In this document: positions 16,667-26,883 of the stretch, piece by piece
Numbering within the stretch: the stretch's first letter is position 1
Layout of the letters: each line of letters starts with the position of its first letter
NCBI RefSeq assembly: GCF_036173105.1
Contig: NZ_CP108053.1
Span: 8,432,001-8,496,000, forward strand
Length of the DNA stretch: 64,000 bases
Source: Streptomyces sp. NBC_00287
Lineage (GTDB): Bacteria > Actinomycetota > Actinomycetes > Streptomycetales > Streptomycetaceae
Reading direction: 5' to 3'
Program-made: the position numbers and the translations under genes
Notes under the pieces: model-generated
What the model was told of the DNA's origin: nothing
Seen by the model: the letters and a program-made list of their open reading frames with translations, nothing else
Databases searched by the model: none

Positions 16667-17980
16667 ATGACGGAACAGATACCGGAGGCGGTGTTCTGGT
16701 GCCTGGCCGTGGGCCTGATCGCCGTCACCGTGCTGCTGGTGCGCGAGCGCGGCATCACCGCACGGCAGCGCAGACGGAACGCCGAACTCAGGGACGGCCT
16801 GCGGGCCCGGGACGAGGAACTCCTCCACCTCGTCTCGGCCCGGCTGCCGGCCCTCGATGACGCGCCTCACCAGCAGGTCCCGGCCGTCGGTCCGCTCGAC
16901 GACCGGCTCGCCGACACCGAGTTCGCGAAATGCCTCGACGCTGTCCTGGAACGGTTCGCCGGCGCCGTCGAGCACGCCCGCTCGCGCGCCGACCAGTCGG
17001 CGAAGGCCGCCCTGAAGGCGTCGATGCGCTCCATCCAGGCCCTGGCCAACGAACAGCAGGTGTCCATCGCCGAGATGCAGGACCGGCACGACAACCCCGG
17101 CGTGCTCCGCGACCTTCTCGAAATCGACCACACCAACGCCCAGTTCGGCCGCCGCGCCCAGGCCATCGCCGTGCTGTGCGGCTCATGGCCGGGCCGCCAG
17201 CGCGCCACCTCCGCGCTCGTTGAGGTCGTACGCGGCGCCACCTCCCGCATCCGCGACTACCGACGCATCCGCATCACCGGCGAGGTCGACATCGCCGTGC
17301 GGAGCCGGGCGGTCGAACCGGTGGTGCTCGCGGTCGCCGAGCTGCTCGACAACGCGGCACGTCACTCGCAGCCGGGCACGAGCGTCGAGGTCACCGTCCA
17401 GACGGTGCACAACGGCGCCTGCGTGGTGATCGACGACGCCGGGGTCGGCATGGACGGCCGGGCCGCCGAGCATGCCGCCGAACTCCTCGCCGGCACCCAC
17501 GCGGTGGACATCACCCGGCTCGGCGACCCGCCCCGCTTCGGCTTCGCCGTCATCGGGGCGCTCACCGAGCGCTACGGGTTCAGCGTCTCCGTGGGCACGG
17601 TCTCCCCGTACGGCGGTGTACGCGCCGTGGTATTCCTGCCGACCGCTCTGCTCACGCACCTGGACGCCGCCGTCCAGACGCCCGCACCGTCCGCAGTACC
17701 GCCCGCATCCATCCCGGATACCACCGCCGATCCGGCCCACCCCGATCCCGAACCCACCCCCGAGCCTGAACCCCCGGCGGCGACCACGCCCGGAGGCCTG
17801 CCCAGGCGCCGTCGCCGATCCGCCCGGCGACCGGCCGCGGAGCCCGTGCCGGCCGACGAGGTCGGCGGGCGCTCGGCCGAGGAGAACGCCCGGCGCATGG
17901 GCGCCTTCGCACGGGGCACCCGCTCCGGCAGGTCCGCCCAGCACCCGCTCCACGACGACGAAGGGAACAGCCACGAATGA
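16667..17980 (+). CDS. cvnA: Conservon protein CvnA, sensor-kinase-like
   Basis: The first gene of a conservon, a Streptomyces module that resembles a eukaryotic G-protein relay at the membrane. The 437-residue protein has one N-terminal membrane helix (FWCLAVGLIAVTVLLV), a helical region in place of a normal His-phosphoacceptor domain, and an ATPase domain with N-box LAELLDNAARHSQ and G-box DDAGVGMDGR. The C-terminus is Pro/Arg-rich and probably disordered. The frame is open upstream, but the ATG at 16667 with a GAGGACTT stretch puts the start just before the helix. It overlaps cvnB by 4 nt. 16436-16666 holds only its promoter region. Confidence 0.9.
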   Translation: MTEQIPEAVFWCLAVGLIAVTVLLVRERGITARQRRRNAELRDGLRARDEELLHLVSARLPALDDAPHQQVPAVGPLDDRLADTEFAKCLDAVLERFAGAVEHARSRADQSAKAALKASMRSIQALANEQQVSIAEMQDRHDNPGVLRDLLEIDHTNAQFGRRAQAIAVLCGSWPGRQRATSALVEVVRGATSRIRDYRRIRITGEVDIAVRSRAVEPVVLAVAELLDNAARHSQPGTSVEVTVQTVHNGACVVIDDAGVGMDGRAAEHAAELLAGTHAVDITRLGDPPRFGFAVIGALTERYGFSVSVGTVSPYGGVRAVVFLPTALLTHLDAAVQTPAPSAVPPASIPDTTADPAHPDPEPTPEPEPPAATTPGGLPRRRRRSARRPAAEPVPADEVGGRSAEENARRMGAFARGTRSGRSAQHPLHDDEGNSHE

Positions 17981-18390
17981 CCGGGCCCACCAACAACACG
18001 TTGGGCTGGATGCTGGACGAGGTGCTGAAGGTTCCGCATGCGCGTCACGCGATCCTGCTCTCCGCCGACGGCATGCTCCGCGCCTTCTCCAAGGACATCG
18101 ACCGGGACGACGCCGAACGGCTGGCCGCGGGCCTGTCCGGCGTCCAGTCGATCAGCCGCAGCACGGCCGAGTTCTGCGGCACCCCGCACACCCCGTGGCG
18201 ACAGACCCTGATCGAGTTCGCGCACGGCTACGTCTTCCTGGTCGCCGCCGGCGAGGGCGCCTACCTCGCGGTCTCCACCGGTGAGGACGTCGACATGGAG
18301 GCGGTCACCTACCGCATGCACAAACTCGTCGACCGGCTCGGCAAGGAGCTGACCAGCCCCGCCCGGCAGGACACCGGCAGCCCGGCATGA
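17977..18390 (+). CDS. cvnB: Conservon protein CvnB, roadblock/LC7 fold
   Basis: A 137-residue roadblock/LC7-domain protein, the family that regulates small GTPases. It starts MTGPTNNTLGWMLDEVLKVP and carries the typical HARHAILLSADGMLRAFSKD and VFLVAAGEGAYLAVSTGEDV strands; DMEAVTYRMHKLVDRLG is the last helix. In conservons CvnB binds CvnA and is thought to act on the CvnD GTPase. It overlaps cvnA and cvnC by 4 nt at each end, so the set is one translational unit. Confidence 0.9.
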   Translation: MTGPTNNTLGWMLDEVLKVPHARHAILLSADGMLRAFSKDIDRDDAERLAAGLSGVQSISRSTAEFCGTPHTPWRQTLIEFAHGYVFLVAAGEGAYLAVSTGEDVDMEAVTYRMHKLVDRLGKELTSPARQDTGSPA

Positions 18391-18746
18391 CACCCCGGCG
18401 CCGCCCCGCAGACCGGCTGGTGCGGTCGTACGTCGTCACGGACGGCCGTGCCCACCCGACCCGCAACACTCTGGACCTGGTCACCCTGCTGATCGCGGCC
18501 GACGATCTGCCGCTGACCGGACTCAACCCGGAAAAGCGCAGGCTCATGGAGCTGTGCCGGCCCGGAGCCCTGTCCGTCGCCGAGGTGGCCGGCCATCTGT
18601 CGCTGCCGGTCGGCGTGACCAAGGTGCTGATCGCCGACCTCATGGACAGCGGCCACATCGTCACCCGCACGCCGATCCCCACAGCCCGGCCGACCGACGC
18701 CCGAATCCTCCAGGAGGTGCTCGATGGACTCCGCGCCCGCCTCTGA
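18387..18746 (+). CDS. cvnC: Conservon protein CvnC, DUF742
   Basis: A 119-residue DUF742 protein. It shows the family's RLVRSYVVTDGRAHPTRNTL opening and a winged-helix-like core (LCRPGALSVAEVAGHLSLPV, VTKVLIADLMDSGHI). The C-terminal tail ILQEVLDGLRARL overlaps the start of cvnD by 23 nt. In conservons CvnC interacts with CvnA/CvnD and may guide nucleotide cycling; its biochemical role is not settled. Confidence 0.88.
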   Translation: MTPRRRPADRLVRSYVVTDGRAHPTRNTLDLVTLLIAADDLPLTGLNPEKRRLMELCRPGALSVAEVAGHLSLPVGVTKVLIADLMDSGHIVTRTPIPTARPTDARILQEVLDGLRARL

Positions 18747-19326
18747 CGACGTCTACCTGCGGCCCAGCGTGCAGACGGCGGTCAAGCTGCTCGTCGTGGG
18801 CCACTTCGCGGTCGGCAAGACCACGTTCGTCGGCACACTCTCCGAGATCCGGCCGCTGCGCACCGAGGAGGTCATGACCGAGGCCGGCGCCCTGGTCGAC
18901 GACCTCGCGGGCCTGCGGGACAAGACGACCACCACGGTCGCCCTCGACTTCGGCCGGCTCACCCTCAACGACCGCCTGGTGCTCTACCTCTTCGGCACCC
19001 CGGGCCAGCAGCGCTTCACCCGGCTGTGGCAGGACATGACACGGGGCGCGCTCGGCGCGCTCGTCCTCGCCGACACCCGCCGCCTCAGCCAGTCGTTCGA
19101 CGTCATGGGCGTACTGGAGGAGCACGGACTGCCGTACGCGGTCGCCGTCAACCAGTTCCCCGGCGCTCCCGCACACCAGCTCGACGAGGTGCGCGAAGCC
19201 CTGGACCTGCTGCCCGAAACCCCCCTCGTCCGCTGCGACGCCCGCGACCGGGTCTCGTCCACGCGGGCTCTCATCAGCCTCGTCGAGTACCTCCTGAACC
19301 GCACCGGCCACTTGGAGCACGCGTGA
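18724..19326 (+). CDS. cvnD: Conservon protein CvnD, small GTPase
   Basis: A 200-residue ATP/GTP-binding protein. The P-loop is VVGHFAVGKTTFVGTL near residue 23, switch II is YLFGTPGQQRFTRLW (a TPGQ in place of DxxG), and the NKxD position reads AVNQFPGA, as is usual for CvnD. It is the output GTPase of the conservon and overlaps both neighbours. The closely packed cvnA-E order is the main proof of identity. Confidence 0.9.
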   Translation: MDSAPASDDVYLRPSVQTAVKLLVVGHFAVGKTTFVGTLSEIRPLRTEEVMTEAGALVDDLAGLRDKTTTTVALDFGRLTLNDRLVLYLFGTPGQQRFTRLWQDMTRGALGALVLADTRRLSQSFDVMGVLEEHGLPYAVAVNQFPGAPAHQLDEVREALDLLPETPLVRCDARDRVSSTRALISLVEYLLNRTGHLEHA

Positions 19327-20681
19327 CCTCCGCATCCCCCGTACCGCCCTCCCCGCCGCCGGGCTGCCCCGCGCACGAGTCCCTGTACGGGCCGGAGTTC
19401 GCCGCCGATCCGGCCGCTGTCTACCGGCGGCTGCGCGACGCCGGCCCGATCGCGCCGGTCGAGCTGGCACCGGGCGTGCGAGCCTCGCTCGTCGTCGGAT
19501 ACGACGCCGCCCTGCACGTCCTTCGCAGCACCGAGACGTTCTCCAAGGACCCCCGCCGCTGGAAGGACATGGCGGACGGAACCGTCCCCCCGGACAGCCC
19601 GGTCGTGCCGATGATGATGTACCGGCCGAACGCGCTGTGGACCGACGGCGCGGAACACCGCAGGCTGCGCGGCGCGATCACGGACAGCCTGGCCCGGGTC
19701 GACCCCGCCACCCTGCGCGGTTACGTCGAGGCGAGCGCGGACACGCTCATCGACCGCATCGCCCCGGCCGGGAAGGCGGATCTGCTCGGCGAGTACGCCC
19801 AGGTGCTTCCCCTGCTGGTGTTCAACCGCCTGTTCGGCTGCCCGGCGGACTACGGAGAGCGGCTGGTGCGGGGGATGTCCGGGATCTTCGACGGAGTGGA
19901 CGCCGAGCAGGCGAACGAACTGCTCGCGACGACGCTGCTGGACCTCGTCACACTCAAGCGCAGGCGGCCCGGGCCGGATGTGACGTCCTGGCTCATGGCC
20001 CATGCCGCCGACCTCACCGACGAGGAGATGGTGCACACCCTCGTCCTGCTCATGGGCGCGGGGACCGAGCCGCAGCAGAACCTGATCGCCAACAGCCTGC
20101 GGCTGCTGCTGTCCGACGACCGGTTCGCGGGCAGCCTCTCGGGCGGCAGCATGCCGGTGGAGGACGCCCTCGACGAGGTGCTGTGGACCGACCCGCCCAT
20201 GGCCAACTACGCCGTGCACTACCCGATCCACGACGTCGTGTACGAAGGGGCGGTACTGCGGGCGGGGCATCCGCTCGTGGTCAGCCTCGCCGCGGCGAAC
20301 ACCGACCCGTCCCTTACGGCGGATCAGCGTGCGGGCAACCGCGCCCACTTGGCGTGGAGCGCGGGCCCGCACAACTGCCCGGCGCAGAGCCCGGCCCGGC
20401 TGATCGCGGCGGTAGCCGTGGAGAAGCTGCTCGACCGGCTTCCCGACGTCGAACTCGCCGTACCGGTAGAGGAATTGGCCTGGCGGCCGGGCCCCTTCCA
20501 CCGTGCGCTGGCCGCGCTGCCGGTGACGTTCCCGGCGGCCACCATCGCTCCGTCCACCGTCGGCGACGAGCCGTCCGTGGAGCGCACCGCAGCGACACCG
20601 CGCCCGGCCGCGGTGCCCGAGGCCGGCCGCGTGCGGCGCGGATGGGCCGGTCGGCTGCTGGCGTGGTGGCGCGGCGAGTGA
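19323..20681 (+). CDS. cvnE: Conservon P450 CvnE, CYP157-like, without the ExxR motif
   Basis: A 452-residue cytochrome P450-like protein that starts at a GTG overlapping the cvnD stop. The haem-Cys loop is present but altered (AWSAGPHNCPAQSPARLI), and the K-helix, normally ExxR, reads EVLW in DALDEVLWTDPPMANYAVHY. Loss of that Arg is a published peculiarity of the Streptomyces CYP157 family, whose genes are conservon members, so this looks like a family trait and not decay. The I-helix is also atypical (LLMGAGTEPQQNLI). A Pro/Ala-rich tail with Trp residues (LLAWWRGE) ends the protein. Whether it does catalysis is unknown. Confidence 0.88.
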   Translation: MTSASPVPPSPPPGCPAHESLYGPEFAADPAAVYRRLRDAGPIAPVELAPGVRASLVVGYDAALHVLRSTETFSKDPRRWKDMADGTVPPDSPVVPMMMYRPNALWTDGAEHRRLRGAITDSLARVDPATLRGYVEASADTLIDRIAPAGKADLLGEYAQVLPLLVFNRLFGCPADYGERLVRGMSGIFDGVDAEQANELLATTLLDLVTLKRRRPGPDVTSWLMAHAADLTDEEMVHTLVLLMGAGTEPQQNLIANSLRLLLSDDRFAGSLSGGSMPVEDALDEVLWTDPPMANYAVHYPIHDVVYEGAVLRAGHPLVVSLAAANTDPSLTADQRAGNRAHLAWSAGPHNCPAQSPARLIAAVAVEKLLDRLPDVELAVPVEELAWRPGPFHRALAALPVTFPAATIAPSTVGDEPSVERTAATPRPAAVPEAGRVRRGWAGRLLAWWRGE

Positions 20682-21923
<1,242 letters not shown>

Positions 21924-22104
21924 GGAAGCCTCCCTGACGCTCGATCAACAATACGACCGGTAAAGCTACTTGGACGTAGCGTGTGCGTGCGAGAGCCCTC
22001 GGCACATGCTGCGCACGGGGACAACTTCTCTGCGCCCGGCCGCAAGTCGCAGCCTCGCTTCCGCCCTACGGTTCGGGTGTCGGATCGGAAAGCCGGTGAG
22101 GGTG

Positions 22105-22503
22105 ATGGCAGTCGGCAGGACCTCGTGGTGGATGCAACCGGGCAGTGTCGAGGTGCGGACCGTGGCCGCGGGCAGCTGGTGGGATGCCGTACGCGTACCG
22201 CTCGGCCTCGGGACCGACGTACTGCGGCACCTCGGCGACGAGACGGGAGCCGTGATCAGGGACGGCTTCGGCCAGCGCCTGTACTGGATGATCCCTCCTG
22301 GCTCCGCCGCCGGCTGGAGCCTCCCCCAGGTCCGCGTCCTGGGCCGGGGCTGCCACGTGGCGATCCCCCCGCTCCACCGCGTCATGTGCGCCGGCCTGTG
22401 CTGGCAGATCCCTCCGACAAGGGACCGCGAGTGGACCAACACCCCCCGCCTGCACGCCGCTCTTCGCACCGCCCTGCGCCGCGAGAAGTCCCCGACCCCC
22501 TGA
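22105..22503 (+). CDS. Small Streptomyces protein of unknown function
   Basis: A protein of about 132 residues beginning MAVGRTSWWMQPGSVEVRTV (GTG codons at 22096 and 22102 are alternatives, and the frame is open from 21970). Conserved-looking features are DAVRVPLGLGTDVLRHLGDE, GAVIRDGFGQRLYWMIPPGS and REWTNTPRLHAALRTAL, recalling a group of small proteins common in Streptomyces and rich in Trp/Pro with no assigned role. It is divergent from the P450 gene and ends in a strong terminator. Confidence 0.6.
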   Translation: MAVGRTSWWMQPGSVEVRTVAAGSWWDAVRVPLGLGTDVLRHLGDETGAVIRDGFGQRLYWMIPPGSAAGWSLPQVRVLGRGCHVAIPPLHRVMCAGLCWQIPPTRDREWTNTPRLHAALRTALRREKSPTP

Positions 22504-22506
22504 ACA

Positions 22507-22542
22507 CCCGCCCCGGCCGATCCTGAGCCCGGCCGGGGCGGG
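22507..22542 (+). terminator. Strong hairpin terminator
   Basis: CCCGCCCCGGCC (22507-22518) pairs perfectly with GGCCGGGGCGGG (22531-22542) around a 12-nt loop. It lies 3 nt after the stop at 22503 and 9 nt before the convergent katG remnant, so it can serve both sides. Confidence 0.85.
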
Positions 22543-22551
22543 ACCTCGGGC

Positions 22552-23205
22552 TCAGGAGAGGTCGAACCGGTCGAGGTTCATCAGTTGACGAAGAAGTCGT
22601 TTGTCAATGTCTCCGGGCGGTCGGTGAAGACGCCGTGCCGGGATCGCTTGAATCCGGTATTCAGGGCCCGCATGCCGCCGATCAGAACCGTCATCTCGGG
22701 AGCAGTCAGCGCCACCAGGTTGGCGCGGTCCAGCAGGAGAGTCTCCGGCGACAACTTCTCCCCCGACCGGAGGTAGTTGCGGAAACCGTCCGCCTTGGGT
22801 TCGAGCACGGCGAACGACTCCACGTCGGTCTGCTCCTGCGAGGCATCCGTGCGCCCGGGAGCGAACGGAACGGTGATGTCGTGCCCGGCGTCCTTCGCGG
22901 CTTGCTCGACGGCCGCGCACCCGCCCAGGACGATCAGGTCAGCGAGTGAAACCTTCGTTCCGCCGGTCTGTGAGGCGTTGAAGTCCTGCTGGATCCGTTC
23001 CAGGGTCTGCACCACCTCGGGCAGCTTGTTGACCTCCCAGTCCTTTTGCGGTGCCAGTCGAATCCGTGCCCCGTTCGCCCCGCCGCGCTTGTCGGTGCCA
23101 CGAAAACTCGCCGCCGCCGCCCAAGCGGTGGTGACCAGCTGGGAGATGGACAGCCCCGAGGCGAGGATCCCGGCCTTGAGGGCAGCGATGTCCTCGTCCC
23201 CGACC
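22552..23205 (-). pseudogene. katG: katG remnant (catalase-peroxidase C-terminal half, with an extra internal deletion)
   Basis: From VGDEDIAALKAGILASGLS to ETLTNDFFVN this is the C-terminal, non-haem-binding half of a bifunctional catalase-peroxidase (FRGTDKRGGANGARIRLAPQ and GFRNYLRSGEKLSPETLLLD are diagnostic). The whole N-terminal haem domain is missing. After FFVN the frame hits TGA at 22581, but in another frame the true KatG end MNLDRFDLS follows at once and stops at 22552. About 60 codons between them have been deleted. Two deletions in one gene mean it is dead. The lost 5' side abuts the 3' end of the tetR gene at 23254. Confidence 0.9.
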
Positions 23206-23253
23206 AGCAACCCGGGAAAGGGCTGCATCCCATTCGAACCAGTGGCTCGCAAT

Positions 23254-23853
23254 TCAACCGGGCGGAGCTGACAGGTGGATGAGGATGCCGCACACCTCGT
23301 CCACGATCTCCCGGACCTCCCGCTCGTCCACGCAGTCGCCCAGCTCGCGCGCCGCCCCGCCGATCACCGTGGTCAGCACGCGCACCCGGACCCGGCCGGC
23401 ACGTCGCGTCTCGTCCACCTCCAGGAGCCGGGCGTTGCGCCTCACCCACGCGCGGTCCCACTGGCGGCGCAGCGCGTCGAAGCCTGCGGGGCCGTCGTCG
23501 CCCACGAGGAGCAGGGCGAGGCGCCGGTTGTCCCAGGCGCCCTCCAGATACGCCCTGGCTCCTGCGACGAACAGGGCGATGGGATCGTCCACGCCACCGT
23601 CACGTCCGGCGGCCAACGCGGCCGCGGTCCGGCGCTCCTGCTCCTCCCGGAACTCCTCCCACAGGGCGAGGTACAGGCCTCGTTTTCCGCCGTAGTGCTG
23701 GAAGAGGCTGCCCACCGGGAGGCCGGAGCGTGCCGCGATCTCGGTGAGACCGGCCTCGGCGTAACCGCGCTCGGTGAACACCTCAAGCGCGGCATTCAGC
23801 AGGGCGTGCCGAATCGAACCGTCCCGCTCGGCCGTCTCCATGATGCCGCTCAC
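23254..23853 (-). CDS. TetR-family regulator
   Basis: A 199-residue TetR protein. The helix-turn-helix is visible at ALLNAALEVFTERGYAEAGL, TEIAARSGLPVGSLFQHYGG and KRGLYLALWEEF. The C-terminal ligand domain is typical in length. It starts inside the stop of the pucR-type gene (ATGA), so the two regulators form an operon that is divergent from the liv operon. It may control fatty-acid or aromatic uptake genes nearby, but no ligand can be assigned. Its 3' end lies at the edge of the katG deletion and appears complete (LHLSAPPG-type end). Confidence 0.82.
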   Translation of the reverse strand: MSGIMETAERDGSIRHALLNAALEVFTERGYAEAGLTEIAARSGLPVGSLFQHYGGKRGLYLALWEEFREEQERRTAAALAAGRDGGVDDPIALFVAGARAYLEGAWDNRRLALLLVGDDGPAGFDALRRQWDRAWVRRNARLLEVDETRRAGRVRVRVLTTVIGGAARELGDCVDEREVREIVDEVCGILIHLSAPPG

Positions 23854-25145
23854 TCGTCATCCCCACCTTCCCCGGCCCCGTCGCGGATGGCGAGGGCGAC
23901 CAGCAGTTCCAGGAGGTCGGCGATCCGGCGCGGGTTGCGCCCGGTGCGTTCCTCGATCCGGCGCAACCGGTAGTGCGCCGTGTTGTGGTGTATCCGCAGC
24001 CGGTCGGCGGCCAGCCGCAGGTTGAGATCGGCCTCCGCGAAGGCCCGTATGGTCGCGGCCAGGGGGTCGCCCCGTTTGCGGTCCTCCTCCAGCAGCGCAC
24101 GCACGCGGGGATCGACCAGCTGGCGGGCCAGATCGTCGGCGCGCAGTGCCAGATAGTCGAAGGGGGACAGGCGCGGCAGCGCCGCCACCCCGCCCCCGCT
24201 CGGCACCAGGTCGAGGGCGGCCCGTGCCTCCTCATAGGCGCGCCGCAGTTCGCCGGCGCCCCGGGCGACCGTGCTGATGCCCATGGAGAGCATGGTTCCC
24301 TCCCGTGCGAGCCGCCGCTGCACGGCCTCGAAGTGGGCGCAGATGTCCTCCGCGTCCATGCCGGTGCGGACCACGGGAACGGCCACCACCTCGCCGTGGC
24401 GTACGACGACGAGGGTGCGGCCGGCCCACGGCCCGGCGACGCTGATGGACGCGCTGGCGGCGTAGCCGTGCTCGGCCGAGGTGAAGTCGCCGGTGCGGGT
24501 GTCGCCGACGCACACAGCCACGACCGCCATCATCGGAGAGTGCGGCCCGATGCCGTACGCCTGCGCCGCGGCGAGCAGCGGACCGCGCGTCGGTGCCGCG
24601 CCGGCCAGGAGCTGGTCCAGCAGGTCGCGGCGCTCCCGGTCCGCGTCCGCGACCACGTGCTGCTGGTACTCGACATAGGCCTGCGCGGCATGGGTGCTGG
24701 CGTAGTCGACGTACCGCATCAGCGGGGTGACGAGGGACAGCGCCGCCTGCTGTGCCTCGGCGGAGGTGCCCGCGCATTCCAGCAGCGCGTCCCACAACAC
24801 CTGCCGGCCGACCCGGAAGGCGCTGATCCAGTCCTCCAGGGCGAACCCGGCGCGTGCTCGGCGCATGGCCGCCGCGCGGCTGAAGACCAGGTCTTCGGGG
24901 GCCATGTCCCGGTCGCCGGCCAACGCCGCCAGCTGCATCCGGTAGTGCGTGAGGACCTGGTCCCGCACGTCGTCGAAGAACCGCTTGTCCTGCAGCGCGT
25001 ACGAGGGGATCTCCGTGCGCATCACCGCGACGGTGGTCTGCGCCACCTCCTCCAGCCGGTCCTGCACGGCGTGCAGGATCCGGTGCCGCTCCCGGCTGAG
25101 CGGGTCGGCGGGTGCGGGGCTGCCCAAGGCGGGTCCGCGAGGCAT
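23850..25145 (-). CDS. PucR/CdaR-type helix-turn-helix regulator
   Basis: A 431-residue regulator. The N-terminal RsbRD-like helical region (VAQTTVAVMRTEIPSYALQD, FALEDWISAFRVGRQVLWDA) is followed by a GGDEF-like degenerate domain (LSMGISTVARGAGELRRAYE) and the C-terminal PucR HTH: NLRLAADRLRIHHNTAHYRL with RRIEERTGRNPRRIADLLEL. Such proteins respond to purines, amino-acid derivatives or aromatic compounds. It is transcribed away from the livGFHMK-like operon, with a 190-nt gap, and is the most likely regulator of that operon. Confidence 0.85.
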   Translation of the reverse strand: MPRGPALGSPAPADPLSRERHRILHAVQDRLEEVAQTTVAVMRTEIPSYALQDKRFFDDVRDQVLTHYRMQLAALAGDRDMAPEDLVFSRAAAMRRARAGFALEDWISAFRVGRQVLWDALLECAGTSAEAQQAALSLVTPLMRYVDYASTHAAQAYVEYQQHVVADADRERRDLLDQLLAGAAPTRGPLLAAAQAYGIGPHSPMMAVVAVCVGDTRTGDFTSAEHGYAASASISVAGPWAGRTLVVVRHGEVVAVPVVRTGMDAEDICAHFEAVQRRLAREGTMLSMGISTVARGAGELRRAYEEARAALDLVPSGGGVAALPRLSPFDYLALRADDLARQLVDPRVRALLEEDRKRGDPLAATIRAFAEADLNLRLAADRLRIHHNTAHYRLRRIEERTGRNPRRIADLLELLVALAIRDGAGEGGDDE

Positions 25146-25336
25146 GGGGCCGATCGTCGCCGTCCCCCTCGTGTCCCGTCAACAGGCTTCGGGAAGGACA
25201 TGCCGGGAGAACTGGGCGCGGCGCACAAGTCGGTGGCCGCGAAGTTGGGTGCTCGTACCCAATGTGCGCGTGGAAGACCCCCACCTACTGTGACGCTCGC
25301 CCACCTCCCCCCAGCACCTCGGAAGGGGCGTCACTC

Positions 25337-26095
25337 ATGCTCGCGGTCGACGGTATCAGCGTGCGCTTCGGCGGGATCACGGCACTGGACGGTGTCACGT
25401 TCACCGTCGAGCCGGGCACCGCCGTGGGGCTCATCGGACCGAACGGAGCCGGCAAGACCACCTTGTTCAACTGCCTCACCCGGCGCTGCACCCCCGATGC
25501 GGGGACAGTGCGGTTCGAGGACGAGGACCTGCTCGCCCTCCCGCCGCACTCCGTGGCCGGGCGCGGCATCGCCCGCACCTTCCAGAACCTGGGGCTGTTC
25601 CCACGGCTCACGGTCCGGGACAACGTCATGATCGGCGCCCACAGCCGGGGGCGCACCGGACACCTCGCCGCGGCGCTCCGGCTGCCCCGCGTCCGGCGGG
25701 AGGAGAGGGAACTGCGTGACCACGCAGAGGAATTGCTACGGCGTCTCGGCCTTGCGGACGTCGCCGACCACCCCGCCTCCGGGCTGCCGTTCGGCACGCT
25801 CAAACGCGTCGAGCTCGCCCGCGCGCTCGCGGTACGGCCCCGGCTGCTGCTGCTCGACGAACCCGTCAACGGGCTCAGCCACGGCGAGGTCGGCCAATTC
25901 GCAGATCTGGTCCGGACGGTGCGCGAGGACTTCGACCTGACGCTGGTGGTGGTCGAACACCACATGGGGTTCGTGATGGGCCTGTGCGACACGGTGGTCT
26001 GCCTCGACTTCGGGCGCAAGATCGCCGAGGGTCCGCCGGAGGAGATCCAGCGCGATCCTGCGGTCATCGAGGCGTACCTGGGGGTGGCCGCGTGA
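25337..26095 (+). CDS. livG: Branched-chain-type ABC importer, ATPase LivG
   Basis: An ATP-binding subunit of a HAAT-type importer (252 residues). Walker A is GPNGAGKTTLFN, the LivG-specific loop is GRGIARTFQNLGLFPRLTVR, the signature position reads LPFGTLKRVELARALA (altered from the usual SGGQ, but common in LivG), Walker B is LLLLDEP, and the H-loop is VVEHHMGFV. I chose the ATG at 25337, where the family begins (MLAVDGISVRFGG). It heads a five-gene operon and overlaps livF. Substrates of this class include branched amino acids, amides, urea and aromatic acids. Confidence 0.9.
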   Translation: MLAVDGISVRFGGITALDGVTFTVEPGTAVGLIGPNGAGKTTLFNCLTRRCTPDAGTVRFEDEDLLALPPHSVAGRGIARTFQNLGLFPRLTVRDNVMIGAHSRGRTGHLAAALRLPRVRREERELRDHAEELLRRLGLADVADHPASGLPFGTLKRVELARALAVRPRLLLLDEPVNGLSHGEVGQFADLVRTVREDFDLTLVVVEHHMGFVMGLCDTVVCLDFGRKIAEGPPEEIQRDPAVIEAYLGVAA

Positions 26096-26883
26096 GCGAG
26101 CCCACCACCGATCGCACAGAGTCCCCGGCGACCGCGGAGCCGGACTTCCTCAAGGCCTCCGACCTGCACGCCGGATACGGCCAGGCCCGCGTTCTCCAGG
26201 GCCTGGACTTCTCCGTCGCCCGCGGCGAGGTGTGCGCGATCCTCGGACCCAACGGCGCGGGCAAGACCACGACCCTGCGGGCCCTGTGCGGCATGGTCCG
26301 CGGCCGCGGCTCGGTGACCTTGGACGGTACGCAGCTGCTGGGCCGCTCGCCCGAGCAGGCCGCCCGCCTCGGCGTGGCGCACGTGCCCGAGGGCCGGGGC
26401 ACCTTCAACGAGCTGACCGTCGAGGAGAACCTGCGCGTCGGCGCCCACCTGCGCCGGGGCCGTGCCAGGCGCGCCGCCGTGGCGGCCGACCTGGACCGCA
26501 TCTACGGCTACTTCCCCAAACTGCGCCAGCGGTCCCGCCAGGCCGCAGGCAGCCTCAGCGGCGGCGAGCAGCAGATGCTCGCCATCGGCCGGGCCCTGAT
26601 GCTGCGGCCCTCACTGCTGCTCCTTGACGAGCCGTCGCTGGGGCTCGCCCCGCTGGTCACCCGCGAGCTGTTCGAGATCGTCCGTGCCGTCAACGAGGAG
26701 GAACGCACCACCGTGGTCGTCGTCGAGCAGAACGCCCAGCTCGCGCTGGACATCGCGCACCGGGCCCACGTACTGGAGGCCGGCCGGCTGGTGATGTCCG
26801 GACCGGCCGACCGGATCCGCGAGGACGGGCAGGTCGCCGAGGTGTATCTCGGTGTCTCCGTCCGCACCGGAACGGGCGGGTGA
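26092..26883 (+). CDS. livF: Branched-chain-type ABC importer, ATPase LivF
   Basis: The second ATPase (263 residues), starting at a GTG that overlaps the livG stop. Walker A GPNGAGKTTTLRALCG, LivF hallmark HVPEGRGTFNELTVEENLRV, signature SLSGGEQQMLAIGRALM, Walker B LLLLDEPSLGLAP, and H-loop VVVEQNAQLALDIAHRAHVL are all intact. The N-terminal 20 residues are an extra polar extension. It overlaps livH by 4 nt. Confidence 0.9.
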   Translation: MSEPTTDRTESPATAEPDFLKASDLHAGYGQARVLQGLDFSVARGEVCAILGPNGAGKTTTLRALCGMVRGRGSVTLDGTQLLGRSPEQAARLGVAHVPEGRGTFNELTVEENLRVGAHLRRGRARRAAVAADLDRIYGYFPKLRQRSRQAAGSLSGGEQQMLAIGRALMLRPSLLLLDEPSLGLAPLVTRELFEIVRAVNEEERTTVVVVEQNAQLALDIAHRAHVLEAGRLVMSGPADRIREDGQVAEVYLGVSVRTGTGG

